Source: an uncultured Bacteroidota bacterium (GTDB lineage Bacteria > Bacteroidota > Bacteroidia > Chitinophagales > LD1). Taken from it: 64,000 nucleotides of DNA. Below are positions 8,538 through 16,906 of this stretch, in pieces. The notes beneath the pieces were generated by a model. The model did no database searches. It was not told where the DNA came from and worked only from the letters and a program-made list of their open reading frames with translations. The position numbers and the translations under genes are program-made. Location of the stretch: positions 62,001-126,000 of the forward strand of contig CAIXGR010000022.1 of NCBI GenBank assembly GCA_903919075.1. Direction: 5' to 3'. Positions within the stretch are counted from its first letter, which is position 1; every line of letters starts with the position of its first letter.

Positions 8538-10202
8538 ATGAGAAAGATTTACTTCCTTTTTATCGTATGTATTGCATTTGCAATTTACCCTGGCTGTTAT
8601 ATAAAAGCGCAGAGTGGAATAAGTATTAACGCTACAGGTGCGGCGCCTGATAATTCGGCAGTATTAGATGTTAGCTCTACAATTAAGGGGCAATTAATGC
8701 CAAGAATGACGGTAGCCCAAAGAGATGCTATTATTAGCCCTGCCGAGGGTTTAATGATTTATAATACCGATTGCAAAACCATTAATTTTAATGTGGGTAC
8801 CTCCTCTGCACCTGTTTGGTCGCAAGTAATAACAAGCACAACGGTTAACGTAGTGGCAGGCGTAAGCATTGTTGCAAGCCCTGCGGGATTGGTTTGTTCA
8901 AATACCAGCGTAACTTTTACTGCTACACCGATTAATGGTGGGGCTTCTCCCATTTACCAATGGCAGGTAAATGGTTCCAATGTAGGCACCAATGATTCTA
9001 CTTACACCTCAACTTTCAATAATGGCGATGTCGTAAAATGTATATTAACTTCAAATCTACCGTGTGTTTCCGGCTCGCCTGCTACATCCAATATAATTAC
9101 CATGAATGTTGACTCCTCTTTTATCAATCCATCAGTAATTACGGGACCTGTATCTGTAGGAATAAATTCAACAGGTATTATTTATTCAATACCAGCGGTT
9201 GCGAATGCAACAAGTTATAATTGGACCGTTCCTGCCGGTGTTACCATTACCTCAGGGCAGGGTACCGATTCAATTACTGTATCATTCAGTTCAGATAATG
9301 TTACGGATACTATAAAAGTAACGGCCAGCAATGTTTGTGGCTCAAGCACTGCGGCATTGGGTGTAACTGTTACCGGAGGTTCCATAACCTTTAACGCAAC
9401 AAATCCATCTGGCCGAAACGGTAATATTCAAACTTTTTTGGTGCCTGTTACCGGTACCTATACTATACAGGCTTATGGTGCCCAAGGCGCCGCTTGGTCT
9501 GGTGGCGGACAAGGTGGGAACGGTGCCAAAATGCAGGGCGATTTTAATTTAACAGTCGGAATGGTGCTGCAAATAATAGTCGGTCAAACAGGCACTCCGG
9601 GCCAGGGCGGCGGCGGCGGCGGCAGCTTTGTTGTCAACTCGCCTGCTACGCCATTAATCATTGCCGGTGGCGGTGGCGGTGGTGGTATTGATGGCCACAC
9701 AGGTACACCGGGCACTACAGGCACCGCAGGCACTTCAGGTACCGGTGGTGCGCAAGGCACAGGAGGCGATAATGGAGGCGGTGGAGGCGGTGCAGCTGGA
9801 TATGGTGGTGGAGGCGGCGGCGGGTTTTGTGGAGATGGCGGTAATTCGGGCGAAAGTTATTGTGGTGGCGGTGCAGGTGGAAATGGCTGCGTTAATGGTA
9901 CCGATGGCAATTGCTCAGTATGCACCAACTCGAAAGGCTCTAGTTTTTTAAATGGCGGCACCGGTGGCAGTGGCAACTGCTATGTAAACCAACAGGGCGA
10001 TGGTGGTTTTGGTGGCGGTGGTGCCTCAATATGGGGTAATGCCTGTGGTGCTGGTGGTGGTGGCTATTCAGGCGGCGGTGGTGGCGGCTATGCCGGTTCG
10101 TTTGGAAATGGCGGCGGTGGTGGATCCTACAACAGCGGCACTAACCAATCAAATACTTCGGGGTTTCAAACGGGTAATGGGTTGGTAGTAATTACTTACT
10201 AA
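8538..10202 (+). CDS. Secreted glycine-rich protein with Ig/PKD-like domains
   Basis: 554 residues from the ATG at 8538 (MRKIYFLFIVCIAFAIYPG signal peptide); an upstream in-frame ATG at 8484 would bury that signal. The segment after it (NATGAAPDNSAVLDVSS, then KGQLMPRMTVAQRDAI and GLMIYNTDC) is a block often found at the start of Bacteroidota surface proteins. One or two Ig/PKD-like domains follow (about 100-280). The C-terminal half is extremely Gly-rich with short GG-X runs, resembling the glycine-rich domain seen in ALK-like receptors and bacterial adhesins. GGT/GGC codon runs make the DNA low in complexity. No clear T9SS sorting domain ends the protein; it stops at GNGLVVITY, the usual end of that Gly-rich domain. 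Confidence 0.75.
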   Translation: MRKIYFLFIVCIAFAIYPGCYIKAQSGISINATGAAPDNSAVLDVSSTIKGQLMPRMTVAQRDAIISPAEGLMIYNTDCKTINFNVGTSSAPVWSQVITSTTVNVVAGVSIVASPAGLVCSNTSVTFTATPINGGASPIYQWQVNGSNVGTNDSTYTSTFNNGDVVKCILTSNLPCVSGSPATSNIITMNVDSSFINPSVITGPVSVGINSTGIIYSIPAVANATSYNWTVPAGVTITSGQGTDSITVSFSSDNVTDTIKVTASNVCGSSTAALGVTVTGGSITFNATNPSGRNGNIQTFLVPVTGTYTIQAYGAQGAAWSGGGQGGNGAKMQGDFNLTVGMVLQIIVGQTGTPGQGGGGGGSFVVNSPATPLIIAGGGGGGGIDGHTGTPGTTGTAGTSGTGGAQGTGGDNGGGGGGAAGYGGGGGGGFCGDGGNSGESYCGGGAGGNGCVNGTDGNCSVCTNSKGSSFLNGGTGGSGNCYVNQQGDGGFGGGGASIWGNACGAGGGGYSGGGGGGYAGSFGNGGGGGSYNSGTNQSNTSGFQTGNGLVVITY

Positions 10203-10424
10203 TATTTGCGGTAAACCCCATTCTTCAAGGGTCTTCGGAAAAACTACTTCTGAATTTCAATAAAAGCAGCCTGTGTGCATGTAACGGCTATCGTTTACGC
10301 AAGTATAAAACCAGAAATTATACATAAACATTTTTTATATACCTATACATATAATATTAATTATCAATTAATTAAATAACCATAAACAAAGACTTAACTA
10401 ATTAGTAAAAAAGTAAAATATTTA

Positions 10425-10432
10425 TATATTTG
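10425..10432 (+). promoter_or_regulatory. -7 promoter box of the lipoprotein gene
   Basis: A perfect TATATTTG lies 42 bp before the lipoprotein ATG in a very AT-rich 272-bp spacer. No clear TTG -33 element is seen at the usual distance. Confidence 0.5.
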
Positions 10433-10474
10433 CCCGCTATTATTTATTAATTAATTAAAACTTTACCCCCTTTT

Positions 10475-10909
10475 ATGAAAAAATCAGTATTAAAAACAGT
10501 TAGCGCTACAACATTAATTATGGTAGCTGTATTATTTACATTTTTCTCTAACTCGTGTAAAAAATCAACTACCCCAGCGGTTAACTTTGCAGGAAGTTAT
10601 GCTGGTACTGACAGTAGTGCCACTGGCGGCTCTAGTTTAGGTACCCTAGTAGATACCATAACAATTACTCAGGCTATTGGCTCGTCTACTTTAACTATTA
10701 CTTCTAACCAAGGTGCATTTGATCCTGTAACTGCAACGGCAAGCGGCAGCAATATCACCATTCCAACACAATCTAGTCATTTTATGGCTGCAACTGCTAA
10801 CGTAGCGGGCAACGGCAGCTTAGTAGGCAGCACTTTAAAATTGAATGTGACTTACTCATTAGGAAATATACCAGAAGGCACCGGCAATTTTTGGGGAACC
10901 AAGCAATAA
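10475..10909 (+). CDS. Small secreted lipoprotein, unknown function
   Basis: 144 residues. The N-terminus has Lys residues, a hydrophobic stretch and a cysteine at position 28 (FFSNSCKKS) that fits a lipobox. The rest is Ser/Thr/Gly-rich with beta-strand character (GSYAGTDSSATGG, ITITQAIGSSTLTITSNQG), ending NFWGTKQ; it resembles the lipocalin-like or extracellular beta-barrel lipoproteins common in this phylum. It has its own promoter box and a strong terminator, so it is monocistronic. I recognise no family. Confidence 0.7.
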   Translation: MKKSVLKTVSATTLIMVAVLFTFFSNSCKKSTTPAVNFAGSYAGTDSSATGGSSLGTLVDTITITQAIGSSTLTITSNQGAFDPVTATASGSNITIPTQSSHFMAATANVAGNGSLVGSTLKLNVTYSLGNIPEGTGNFWGTKQ

Positions 10910-10942
10910 AAAATTACAAGGCTAATTAATCTTGTATAAAAG

Positions 10943-10980
10943 AAAATGGGCGGGGAAAATTTCCCGCCCATTTTCTTTTT
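10943..10980. terminator. Strong bidirectional terminator
   Basis: AAAATGGGCGGG (10943-10954) pairs perfectly with CCCGCCCATTTT (10963-10974), followed by CTTTTT. It separates the lipoprotein gene from the convergent acyl-CoA-binding protein gene. Confidence 0.9.
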
Positions 10981-10998
10981 AATATGTTGTGTAAGTAA

Positions 10999-11265
10999 TT
11001 AGTGGCTATACTTTCCAAGCATTGCATCAACCAAAGCTACATAAGCCTTCATCGCCTCCTCACCACTCATCCCCTGCTTTTTGCCCCACTGCGCCCATTT
11101 AAATTTCTCCTTTATATCAAACATGCCAGGTTCTTCAGTATTGTTATCACCATCGGTGGCTTGTTTGAATAGTGCATATAGATCAAGCAGTTCGTCATTG
11201 GCTGGCCTTTCGGTAAGTGTTTTTACTTTTAATTGGGCTGCATCGAATTGTTCTTTCAGTTCCAT
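10999..11265 (-). CDS. Acyl-CoA-binding protein (ACBP)
   Basis: 88 residues, the exact size of the four-helix ACBP fold. The signature is clear: LLDLYALFKQATDGD, then KFKWAQWGKKQGMSGEEAMKAYV. In ACBPs the Tyr of LYALFKQ, the Lys residues of KWAQW and the later Tyr contact the CoA head group and acyl chain. ACBPs bind long-chain acyl-CoA in the cytosol and are widespread in eukaryotes but patchy in bacteria. Here it lies 53 bp downstream of floA and nfeD on the same strand, so it is probably the last gene of a membrane-organisation operon. Confidence 0.92.
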   Translation of the reverse strand: MELKEQFDAAQLKVKTLTERPANDELLDLYALFKQATDGDNNTEEPGMFDIKEKFKWAQWGKKQGMSGEEAMKAYVALVDAMLGKYSH

Positions 11266-11318
11266 AAATCTCTTTATTCGGTACTACTCTACCCTCAATT
11301 TCATTTGCCAATTGTCAA

Positions 11319-12290
11319 CTATTTTTTATCCGCCGGCCCTTTACCAATATTTTCTCTCATACTGGTATCGGCCTGTATGTTTTGCATTTTGTAGTAATCC
11401 ATCACACCCAGTTGTCCTTTTCTAAAAGCCTCGGCAATGGCAATAGGTATTTGAGCTTCGGCTTCAATTACTTTAGCGCGGGCTTCCTGTGCTTTGGCTT
11501 TCATTTCCTGCTCTAAGGCAATAGCCATGGCGCGACGTTCTTCAGCTTTGGCTTGTGCGATATTTTTATCGGCATTGGCCTGGTCCATCTGCAAGCTGGC
11601 ACCTATGTTTTTACCAATATCGATATCAGCAATATCAATTGAAAGGATTTCGAATGCCGTACCCGAATCAAGTCCTTTTGCTAATACAACTTTCGAAATG
11701 GTATCGGGGTTTTCCATTACTGATTTGTGTGAAGCGGCCGAACCAATAGATGTAACTATACCTTCGCCAACACGGGCCAGAACAGTTTCTTCGCCGGCAC
11801 CACCCACTAATTGCTTAATATTAGCACGTACTGTTACGCGTGCTTTAGTTATTAACTGAATACCATCTTTAGCAACCGCAGTTACCGCAGGGCTTTCAAT
11901 AACTTTAGGGTTTACCGAAAGTTGCACCGCCTCAAACACATCTCTACCGGCCAAATCAATGGCTGTAGCGGCTTTAAAGTCCAATTCAATATTCGCCTTG
12001 TCGGCACTAATCAATGCACGTATAACTTTGCTTACGTTTCCACCTGCCAAATAGTGTGCTTCCAATAAATCGCGCTGCACCGGTATTCCTGCCTTTGTTG
12101 CTGTAACTAGCGCATTTACTATTACCGATGGTGGCACCCTTCTGAACCGCATAAATACGAGTTGCAGCAGACTAACATGCACATTAGCAAATTTTGCAGA
12201 TAACCACAATGGAATTGGCAATAGCCAAAACAATATGAGAATGGCGAAAACAATAACACCGGAAAGAAAAAACACGCCTATATGATCCAT
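11319..12290 (-). CDS. floA: Flotillin-like protein FloA
   Basis: 323 residues with one N-terminal hydrophobic hairpin ([21 protein letters not shown]), then the SPFH/band-7 region typical of FloA/UPF0365 ([51 protein letters not shown]) and an Ala/Glu-rich coiled coil (about 230-290) with the [12 protein letters not shown] motif. FloA scaffolds membrane microdomains. It starts 10 bp after the nfeD stop; nfeD-floA is a known conserved pair. Confidence 0.95.
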   Translation of the reverse strand: MDHIGVFFLSGVIVFAILILFWLLPIPLWLSAKFANVHVSLLQLVFMRFRRVPPSVIVNALVTATKAGIPVQRDLLEAHYLAGGNVSKVIRALISADKANIELDFKAATAIDLAGRDVFEAVQLSVNPKVIESPAVTAVAKDGIQLITKARVTVRANIKQLVGGAGEETVLARVGEGIVTSIGSAASHKSVMENPDTISKVVLAKGLDSGTAFEILSIDIADIDIGKNIGASLQMDQANADKNIAQAKAEERRAMAIALEQEMKAKAQEARAKVIEAEAQIPIAIAEAFRKGQLGVMDYYKMQNIQADTSMRENIGKGPADKK

Positions 12291-12300
12291 ACTATTAAGT

Positions 12301-12765
12301 TTAAATTTGTTTTACAAAAATTTTATCGTTAGTTATTTTACTAATTTCAAGCTCGGAACCGCGCTGAATATATTCTCCATTCGAATAAACATCTACCTTG
12401 TCATCATCAAAAAGAGCCTTACCATTAGGCCTTAGTTCCGAAACTGCGGTACCCTTATCTCCTACTTTATAGCGATGCTTTTCGACCTCATTTACTTTGC
12501 TCCTTATCTCGGCCTTCATTGATATTTTGTTCGATTGTATTGCCTTAAATCCGGCCACAATAGTAATAGCAAATGCTATAACCGCAGATACACTTGCAAT
12601 GTTTCCCCATTTACTATCATAAGAGTGATAAACAAGCACGACACCGGTAACTATTGCTACGCCACCTAGTATGCCAAAAAGCGCAGTGCCGGGGAGCACA
12701 AACATTTCGACAAATATTAATACTAAACCTAAAATAATAATGGCTATGATTATACCTAAGGTCAT
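12301..12765 (-). CDS. NfeD-family membrane protein
   Basis: 154 residues. Two to three membrane helices form the first half ([56 protein letters not shown]), followed by an OB-fold NfeD C-domain ([37 protein letters not shown]). This is the short NfeD form without a protease domain, which pairs with flotillins in many bacteria. It is the first gene of the nfeD-floA-ACBP unit. Confidence 0.92.
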   Translation of the reverse strand: MTLGIIIAIIILGLVLIFVEMFVLPGTALFGILGGVAIVTGVVLVYHSYDSKWGNIASVSAVIAFAITIVAGFKAIQSNKISMKAEIRSKVNEVEKHRYKVGDKGTAVSELRPNGKALFDDDKVDVYSNGEYIQRGSELEISKITNDKIFVKQI

Positions 12766-12843
12766 GTCGGCTAAGTTAGAAGATTTTTTAGCACGTGCTT
12801 ACTTTATATTTTTATAAGCATAAACATGTAAAGCAAACTGAAT

Positions 12844-13257
12844 TTAGTCCTTTTCGCCTACTACCTGGCTGGCTTTTACTTTTGAAAAGAATAATGAGGT
12901 TTTGTTTTTACCATCAATCGAAACCAGATCTAGATGAATTGAGTCTAATTTGCTTATAGTAAATGTTTGCCCGGGCCTGCTACTTTCATTGCCCTTGACC
13001 GGTTGAAGTTTTAGTTGATTTTCTTTTAATTCATAGCGTCCTTTTTCTCGCGCACCGGCTATATCTGTAAGATAACCCCCTTCCATGTTAAACTCCCATA
13101 GCCAATTTCCTATTGAGTTACCCTGTAGCTGAGTTCCATTTATATCCATTAATTGAAGATGCCATATACCTGTTAGTTGCTCCTTTCTTTTATCGCCACA
13201 AGACGAAATAGATATGAGCAGCAAGTATATTATTAGCGAACAAGATATTCTTTTCAT
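12844..13257 (-). CDS. Lipocalin-like lipoprotein, copy 2 of a tandem pair
   Basis: 137 residues with a lipobox (SISSCGDK, Cys at about 20). The mature part opens LTGIWHLQLMDING and continues as beta strands (NWLWEFNMEGGYLTDIAGAREKGRYELKENQLKL), the layout of lipocalin-like/META-type lipoproteins in Bacteroidota. It starts 9 bp after the related gene upstream, so the two are cotranscribed and likely arose by duplication. Ligand unknown. Confidence 0.7.
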   Translation of the reverse strand: MKRISCSLIIYLLLISISSCGDKRKEQLTGIWHLQLMDINGTQLQGNSIGNWLWEFNMEGGYLTDIAGAREKGRYELKENQLKLQPVKGNESSRPGQTFTISKLDSIHLDLVSIDGKNKTSLFFSKVKASQVVGEKD

Positions 13258-13266
13258 GCTTCAGAT

Positions 13267-13683
13267 TTATTTTTCAGGCACCATTACAAACAATACTTCA
13301 TTTTTTCCCTCCATAGCTTTAAAAGAATATTTAGTGGAAGACAACTCTTTAATAGTATATTCCTTTTTTTCTCCGCCATCGCTGGTAGAGGTAATTTTAG
13401 ATGAATTCCAGTTCAATTTCCAGGTGCCATTTAACTCGCTTTGGTTAACATGGGTAACATAGGTGCCATCGGCATGATAAGTAAGCCTTAAACTATTTTT
13501 CATTTCAGCAATAGACCTATCAAAAGCAGGTCGCATCTCTTTAGGAATTTCGCGCGTGTATTTCATGTCTTCCAGTCGCCAGGTTCTTAATAAAAGTGTA
13601 GATTTATCTTTACAGCTGGAAAGGGCTATAACAAATATGGCCGTGATTAAAAAAATAAATTTGCTTTGCTTTTTAGTTTTCAT
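13267..13683 (-). CDS. Lipocalin-like lipoprotein, copy 1 of a tandem pair
   Basis: 138 residues with a lipobox (ALSSCKDK). The mature part opens LLRTWRLEDMKYTREIP and has a strand pattern matching its neighbour (LRLTYHADGTYVTHVNQSELNGTWKLNWNSSKI). It is the first gene of the pair; its start is 54 bp from the divergent rlmH start. The family is commonly anchored to the periplasmic face of the outer membrane; no activity can be assigned. Confidence 0.7.
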   Translation of the reverse strand: MKTKKQSKFIFLITAIFVIALSSCKDKSTLLLRTWRLEDMKYTREIPKEMRPAFDRSIAEMKNSLRLTYHADGTYVTHVNQSELNGTWKLNWNSSKITSTSDGGEKKEYTIKELSSTKYSFKAMEGKNEVLFVMVPEK

Positions 13684-13737
13684 TACACAAAAATTAAGCC
13701 GCTAAAATAACTGCCTCAACGTCAATTACAAATTATC

Positions 13738-14208
13738 ATGAAAATCAGTTTCATTCTTGTTGGGAAAACATCCACTGCCGAAATAAAAAACCTGTGCACT
13801 GATTATATGAACCGAATACAACGGTACGTAAAGATAAATGAACTGGTTATTGAGAATCAGGGAGGCAAAATTTCGGACATTCACAAAGCGAAACAAAAGG
13901 AGGGCGAATTGATACTGAAGAAAATTTTACCCGGCGATTTTGTTATTCTGTTGGATGATAAAGGGAAAGAGCATACCAGCCCGCAATTTGCGGCTTATAT
14001 TGAAAACCTTTTCAACCAATCTTTAAAAAATATTTGCTTTATAGTTGGCGGAGCGTATGGCTTTAGTGATGAGGTATATCAACGTGCTAATGCCAAAGTA
14101 AGCCTGTCGAAAATGACCTTTTCGCATCAAATAGTGCGGCCACTTTTTTTAGAACAGCTTTACCGGGCTTTTACTATTATTAACAATGAGCCTTACCATC
14201 ATTCGTAA
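13738..14208 (+). CDS. rlmH: 23S rRNA (pseudouridine1915-N3)-methyltransferase
   Basis: 156 residues, the usual RlmH size. SPOUT-family motifs are all present: the N-terminal MKISFILVGK, LLDDKGKEHTSPQFA, FIVGGAYGFSDEV, and the C-terminal knot SLSKMTFSHQIVRPLFLEQLYRA with NNEPYHH at the end. RlmH methylates pseudouridine 1915 in helix 69 of 23S rRNA using S-adenosylmethionine. It is the first gene of a rightward run followed by the rhomboids, which have their own promoters. Confidence 0.97.
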   Translation: MKISFILVGKTSTAEIKNLCTDYMNRIQRYVKINELVIENQGGKISDIHKAKQKEGELILKKILPGDFVILLDDKGKEHTSPQFAAYIENLFNQSLKNICFIVGGAYGFSDEVYQRANAKVSLSKMTFSHQIVRPLFLEQLYRAFTIINNEPYHHS

Positions 14209-14224
14209 AGTGCAAAATTATTTG

Positions 14225-14254
14225 TTGCGTATTTTCAATCTTAAAATAACTTCG
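14225..14254 (+). promoter_or_regulatory. Promoter of rhomboid copy 1
   Basis: TTG at 14225-14227 is followed after 19 bp by TAACTTCG (14247-14254), 16 bp before the ATG. The 15-mer TTAAAATAACTTCGC (14241-14255) is repeated exactly upstream of the second rhomboid. Confidence 0.6.
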
Positions 14255-14270
14255 CCCTTTAATCGATAAA

Positions 14271-14897
14271 ATGGACTTTACAATTAACATAACAATTTTC
14301 ATAGTTATAATTACTGCTATTACTTCGTTTATTGCGTTTAGCAATTATAAAATTTTAGACGAGCTAACTTTCTGGCCATATAGAATGTGGCGCAATAATG
14401 AATGGCACCGGTTAGTAACCTGCAGTTTTGTTCATGCTGATATGAGCCATTTATTGTTTAACATGATTGCCTTATACTCGTTCGGAACTTACATTGAATC
14501 ATCGTTTAATTATCTATTCGAAGGTAAAGGGCATGTTTTGTTTGTGACTATGTATTTTGGTGCAGTAGCTACTGCGGATATATATAATTTGTTTAGACAT
14601 AAGGATGATTTTAATTACAGAAGTTTAGGGGCCAGCGGTGGTGTAGCGGCCATTATTTTCGCAAGTATTTTGCTTAACCCGTTTGGTAAAATTTACCTTT
14701 TCTTTGCTATTGGTATACCGGCTATTCTGTTTGGTGTGTTGTATTTGTTTTACTGCGCGTATATGGCAAAACGCGGGGGCGACAATATTGGTCACATTGC
14801 GCATTTTACCGGTTCAATTTTTGGCTTCGTATTCCCCATAATATTCGAGCCTAGATTATTTACCCATTTCATTTCACAGTTAACATCGGTAATATAG
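14271..14897 (+). CDS. Rhomboid intramembrane serine protease (catalytically complete)
   Basis: 208 residues with six membrane helices. The rhomboid signature is intact: CSFVHADMSHLLFNM (the HxxxN oxyanion region), LGASGGVAAII with the catalytic Ser at residue 122, and GHIAHFTGS with the catalytic His at residue 178. Rhomboids cut single-pass membrane proteins inside the bilayer. A close paralogue follows 99 bp downstream but lacks both catalytic residues. Both genes carry the same promoter block, so the duplication included the promoter. Substrate unknown. Confidence 0.93.
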   Translation: MDFTINITIFIVIITAITSFIAFSNYKILDELTFWPYRMWRNNEWHRLVTCSFVHADMSHLLFNMIALYSFGTYIESSFNYLFEGKGHVLFVTMYFGAVATADIYNLFRHKDDFNYRSLGASGGVAAIIFASILLNPFGKIYLFFAIGIPAILFGVLYLFYCAYMAKRGGDNIGHIAHFTGSIFGFVFPIIFEPRLFTHFISQLTSVI

Positions 14898-14950
14898 TTT
14901 TAATAGCTGCGAAATGCTTTTCATTTTTGAAAAAAATAGCGCTTCTAAAC

Positions 14951-14981
14951 TTGTCTATTTTAAATGTTAAAATAACTTCGC
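14951..14981 (+). promoter_or_regulatory. Promoter of rhomboid copy 2
   Basis: TTG at 14951-14953, a 19-bp spacer and TAACTTCG at 14973-14980, inside the same 15-mer (14967-14981) seen before copy 1. It lies 16 bp before the ATG, exactly as in copy 1. Confidence 0.6.
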
Positions 14982-14996
14982 GCCATAATTTTTAAA

Positions 14997-15611
14997 ATGT
15001 ACGTTACACTCGGTATAATTATAATAACATCTATTATTTCTGTTCTTGCATTCAGAAGGAATGATTTGTTCGAGGACTTAGTTTCATGGCCTTACAAAAT
15101 CTGGAACCTTAAAGAATGGTACCGGTTATTGACCGGCGGCTTTGTGCATGAAGATGTTAGCCATTTATTCTTCAATATGCTTTTCGTGCTTTTGTTTAGC
15201 GGCTCAGCTGAATCAAATTTTAGCGAAACTTTTTTCCATAAAGGTCCGGTGTTATTTGCACTTATGTATTTCAGTGCAATAATAGTAGCCGACCTTTACA
15301 CATTGGCTACCAATAAAGACAATTACTATTATCGTAGTTATGGCGCCGGTGGTGGTATTGCGGCTATTATTTTTTCATCTATTCTTCTTCATCCGTTGGG
15401 CAAATTAACTGTATTGTTTCTGCCCGTTGGTATACCTACTATTTTGATAGGTGTAGTATATTTGGCTTATTGTTTTTTTCTTGATAAACGAAGCGATGAA
15501 CATACCGGGCATACCTCGTATTTTGCCGGTGCTATTTTTGGCTTTATTTTCCCCATTTTATGTAAGCCCTGGCTTATTGCAATTTTTATAAGGCAAATAA
15601 TTGGCGAGTAA
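14997..15611 (+). CDS. Inactive rhomboid-like protein (pseudoprotease)
   Basis: 204 residues, clearly homologous to the preceding rhomboid over its full length (GFVHEDVSHLFFNM, IAAIIFSSILLHPLGK, GAIFGFIFPI). The catalytic Ser motif GASG is GAGG here (Gly at 118, codon GGT at 15348-15350) and the catalytic His is Tyr at 175 (GHTSYFAGA). The HxxxN region is kept. The frame is intact with its own promoter, so this is not simple decay. Inactive rhomboids (iRhoms, Derlins) bind and handle membrane clients without cutting; a similar regulatory role, perhaps on copy 1, is an inference. Confidence 0.9.
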   Translation: MYVTLGIIIITSIISVLAFRRNDLFEDLVSWPYKIWNLKEWYRLLTGGFVHEDVSHLFFNMLFVLLFSGSAESNFSETFFHKGPVLFALMYFSAIIVADLYTLATNKDNYYYRSYGAGGGIAAIIFSSILLHPLGKLTVLFLPVGIPTILIGVVYLAYCFFLDKRSDEHTGHTSYFAGAIFGFIFPILCKPWLIAIFIRQIIGE

Positions 15612-15666
15612 ACATTTAGGGCCAAACTAAATTTGAAACTTTAAATTTGGAATCTGAAACTCATCT

Positions 15667-16671
15667 ATGATTGATTTAATAAGTGACACTGTAACCAAGC
15701 CCTCAAAAGATATGCTTGAGGCGATGATGAATGCAGAAGTGGGCGATGATGTGTTTGTTGAGGACCCAACTGCCAACAGACTTGAAAATAAAATTGCCGC
15801 CATGTTTGGTATGGAAGCCGGTTTGTTTTGCCCATCGGGCACTATGACTAACCAGGTTGCTATTAAAACCCACACACAACCTTTAGACGAAATTATATGT
15901 GATAAACAGTGCCATATCTATAATCATGAAACCGGTGGGTGGGCTTTTCATTCGGGTGTTTCGATTAGGCTTACTGAAGGAGAGAGAGGCAAAATGACGG
16001 TGCCGCAAATTGAGGAACTGATATTGCCCGACCGTGACTGGTTGCCTAACTCGCGCTTAGTGGCTATTGAGAATACTGTAAATAAAGGCGGCGGAAGCGT
16101 TTATACTATTGAAGAAATGAAAGCCATTTCCGATTTCTGCCGCTCGAAGAATTTGATTATACACCTTGATGGTGCCAGGATATTTAATGCGCTTACAGCA
16201 CTGAATAAAAAACCTGCTGATTTAAAAGGCATGTTTGATAGTATTTCAATTTGCATTAGTAAAGGATTGGGGGCACCGGTAGGTAGTGTATTAATTTGCA
16301 GCAAAGCTTTTATTAAAAAAGCACGAAAAATTCGCAAAGTAATGGGCGGTGGAATGCGGCAAAGCGGTTTTTTGGCAGCGGCATGTATTTATGCTTTAGA
16401 TAATAATATTGAGCGCCTGCGCGATGACCATACCCGCGCTAAACAATTGGGTGAAACCTTGAAAACTTTAAGCTGGGTAAAAAAGGTATTACCGGTTGAA
16501 ACTAATATTGTGGTTTTTGAAGTGGAGAGTTCGGCGAAATTTGCGGAGGAAATTTTGAAGCATAATATCCGGGTTCACACCTTCTCGCCTACTTTGGTGC
16601 GGATGGTTACGCATTTAGATATTAGTGATGAGATGATTGATGAGGTGATTGAAGTGTTGAAGAAGTTTTAA
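15667..16671 (+). CDS. ltaE: Low-specificity L-threonine aldolase
   Basis: 334 residues, PLP fold type I. It begins MIDLISDTVTKPSKDMLEAM and AEVGDDVFVEDPT, contains FCPSGTMTNQVA, HLDGARIFNA (Asp for the PLP nitrogen) and CISKGLGAPVGS (Schiff-base Lys), and ends with the small C-terminal domain. The enzyme splits threonine/allo-threonine into glycine and acetaldehyde. It begins 55 bp after the second rhomboid on the same strand. Complete, no anomalies. Confidence 0.95.
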   Translation: MIDLISDTVTKPSKDMLEAMMNAEVGDDVFVEDPTANRLENKIAAMFGMEAGLFCPSGTMTNQVAIKTHTQPLDEIICDKQCHIYNHETGGWAFHSGVSIRLTEGERGKMTVPQIEELILPDRDWLPNSRLVAIENTVNKGGGSVYTIEEMKAISDFCRSKNLIIHLDGARIFNALTALNKKPADLKGMFDSISICISKGLGAPVGSVLICSKAFIKKARKIRKVMGGGMRQSGFLAAACIYALDNNIERLRDDHTRAKQLGETLKTLSWVKKVLPVETNIVVFEVESSAKFAEEILKHNIRVHTFSPTLVRMVTHLDISDEMIDEVIEVLKKF

Positions 16672-16672
16672 T

Positions 16673-16704
16673 GTGCCAACGTGTTAAGGTGTTAACGTGC
16701 GAAC
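16673..16704 (+). repeat. Short degenerate 8-bp tandem repeat
   Basis: Four consecutive octamers GTGCCAAC, GTGTTAAG, GTGTTAAC, GTGCGAAC follow the threonine aldolase stop codon directly. The pattern GTGNNAAC is kept while the middle varies. Confidence 0.6.
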
Positions 16705-16718
16705 GCATTATGTTTTTA

Positions 16719-16845
16719 TTCATTGCCGTTGACTTCAGTCAACGGATTATAATGATACCGTAGCTGGCTTTAGCCATAGAGCGTTTGTGGCTAAAGCCAA
16801 TACAAAAACTACCCGTAACCGTCAGCTGAAGCAGACGGCAATGAA
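16719..16845. repeat. Mosaic palindromic intergenic element (MITE/REP-like)
   Basis: The two ends (16719-16745 and 16819-16845) form a 27-bp imperfect inverted repeat starting TTCATTGCCGT. The left end itself contains CCGTTGACT-TC-AGTCAACGG. In the centre TGGCTTTAGCCA (16765-16776) and TGGCTAAAGCCA (16788-16799) are exact reverse complements, and each is also a near-palindrome. There is no coding frame. Such elements recur between genes in Bacteroidota and are thought to be mobilised in trans. Confidence 0.7.
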
Positions 16846-16906
16846 ACCCCCTAAACTGTTAGCTAACTATTTTTCCGACGGAAGCCAAATATAGCTTGAG
16901 GCTGAT

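Noticed and set aside
9661-10188. Two +1-shifted frames in the glycine-rich gene giving Val/Ala-rich peptides
   Set aside because: They come from reading GGT/GGC repeats in another frame. The main frame has signal peptide and domains.
11494-11859. 121-codon plus-strand frame antisense to floA
   Set aside because: floA is complete on the other strand; this frame has no start context or recognisable domain.
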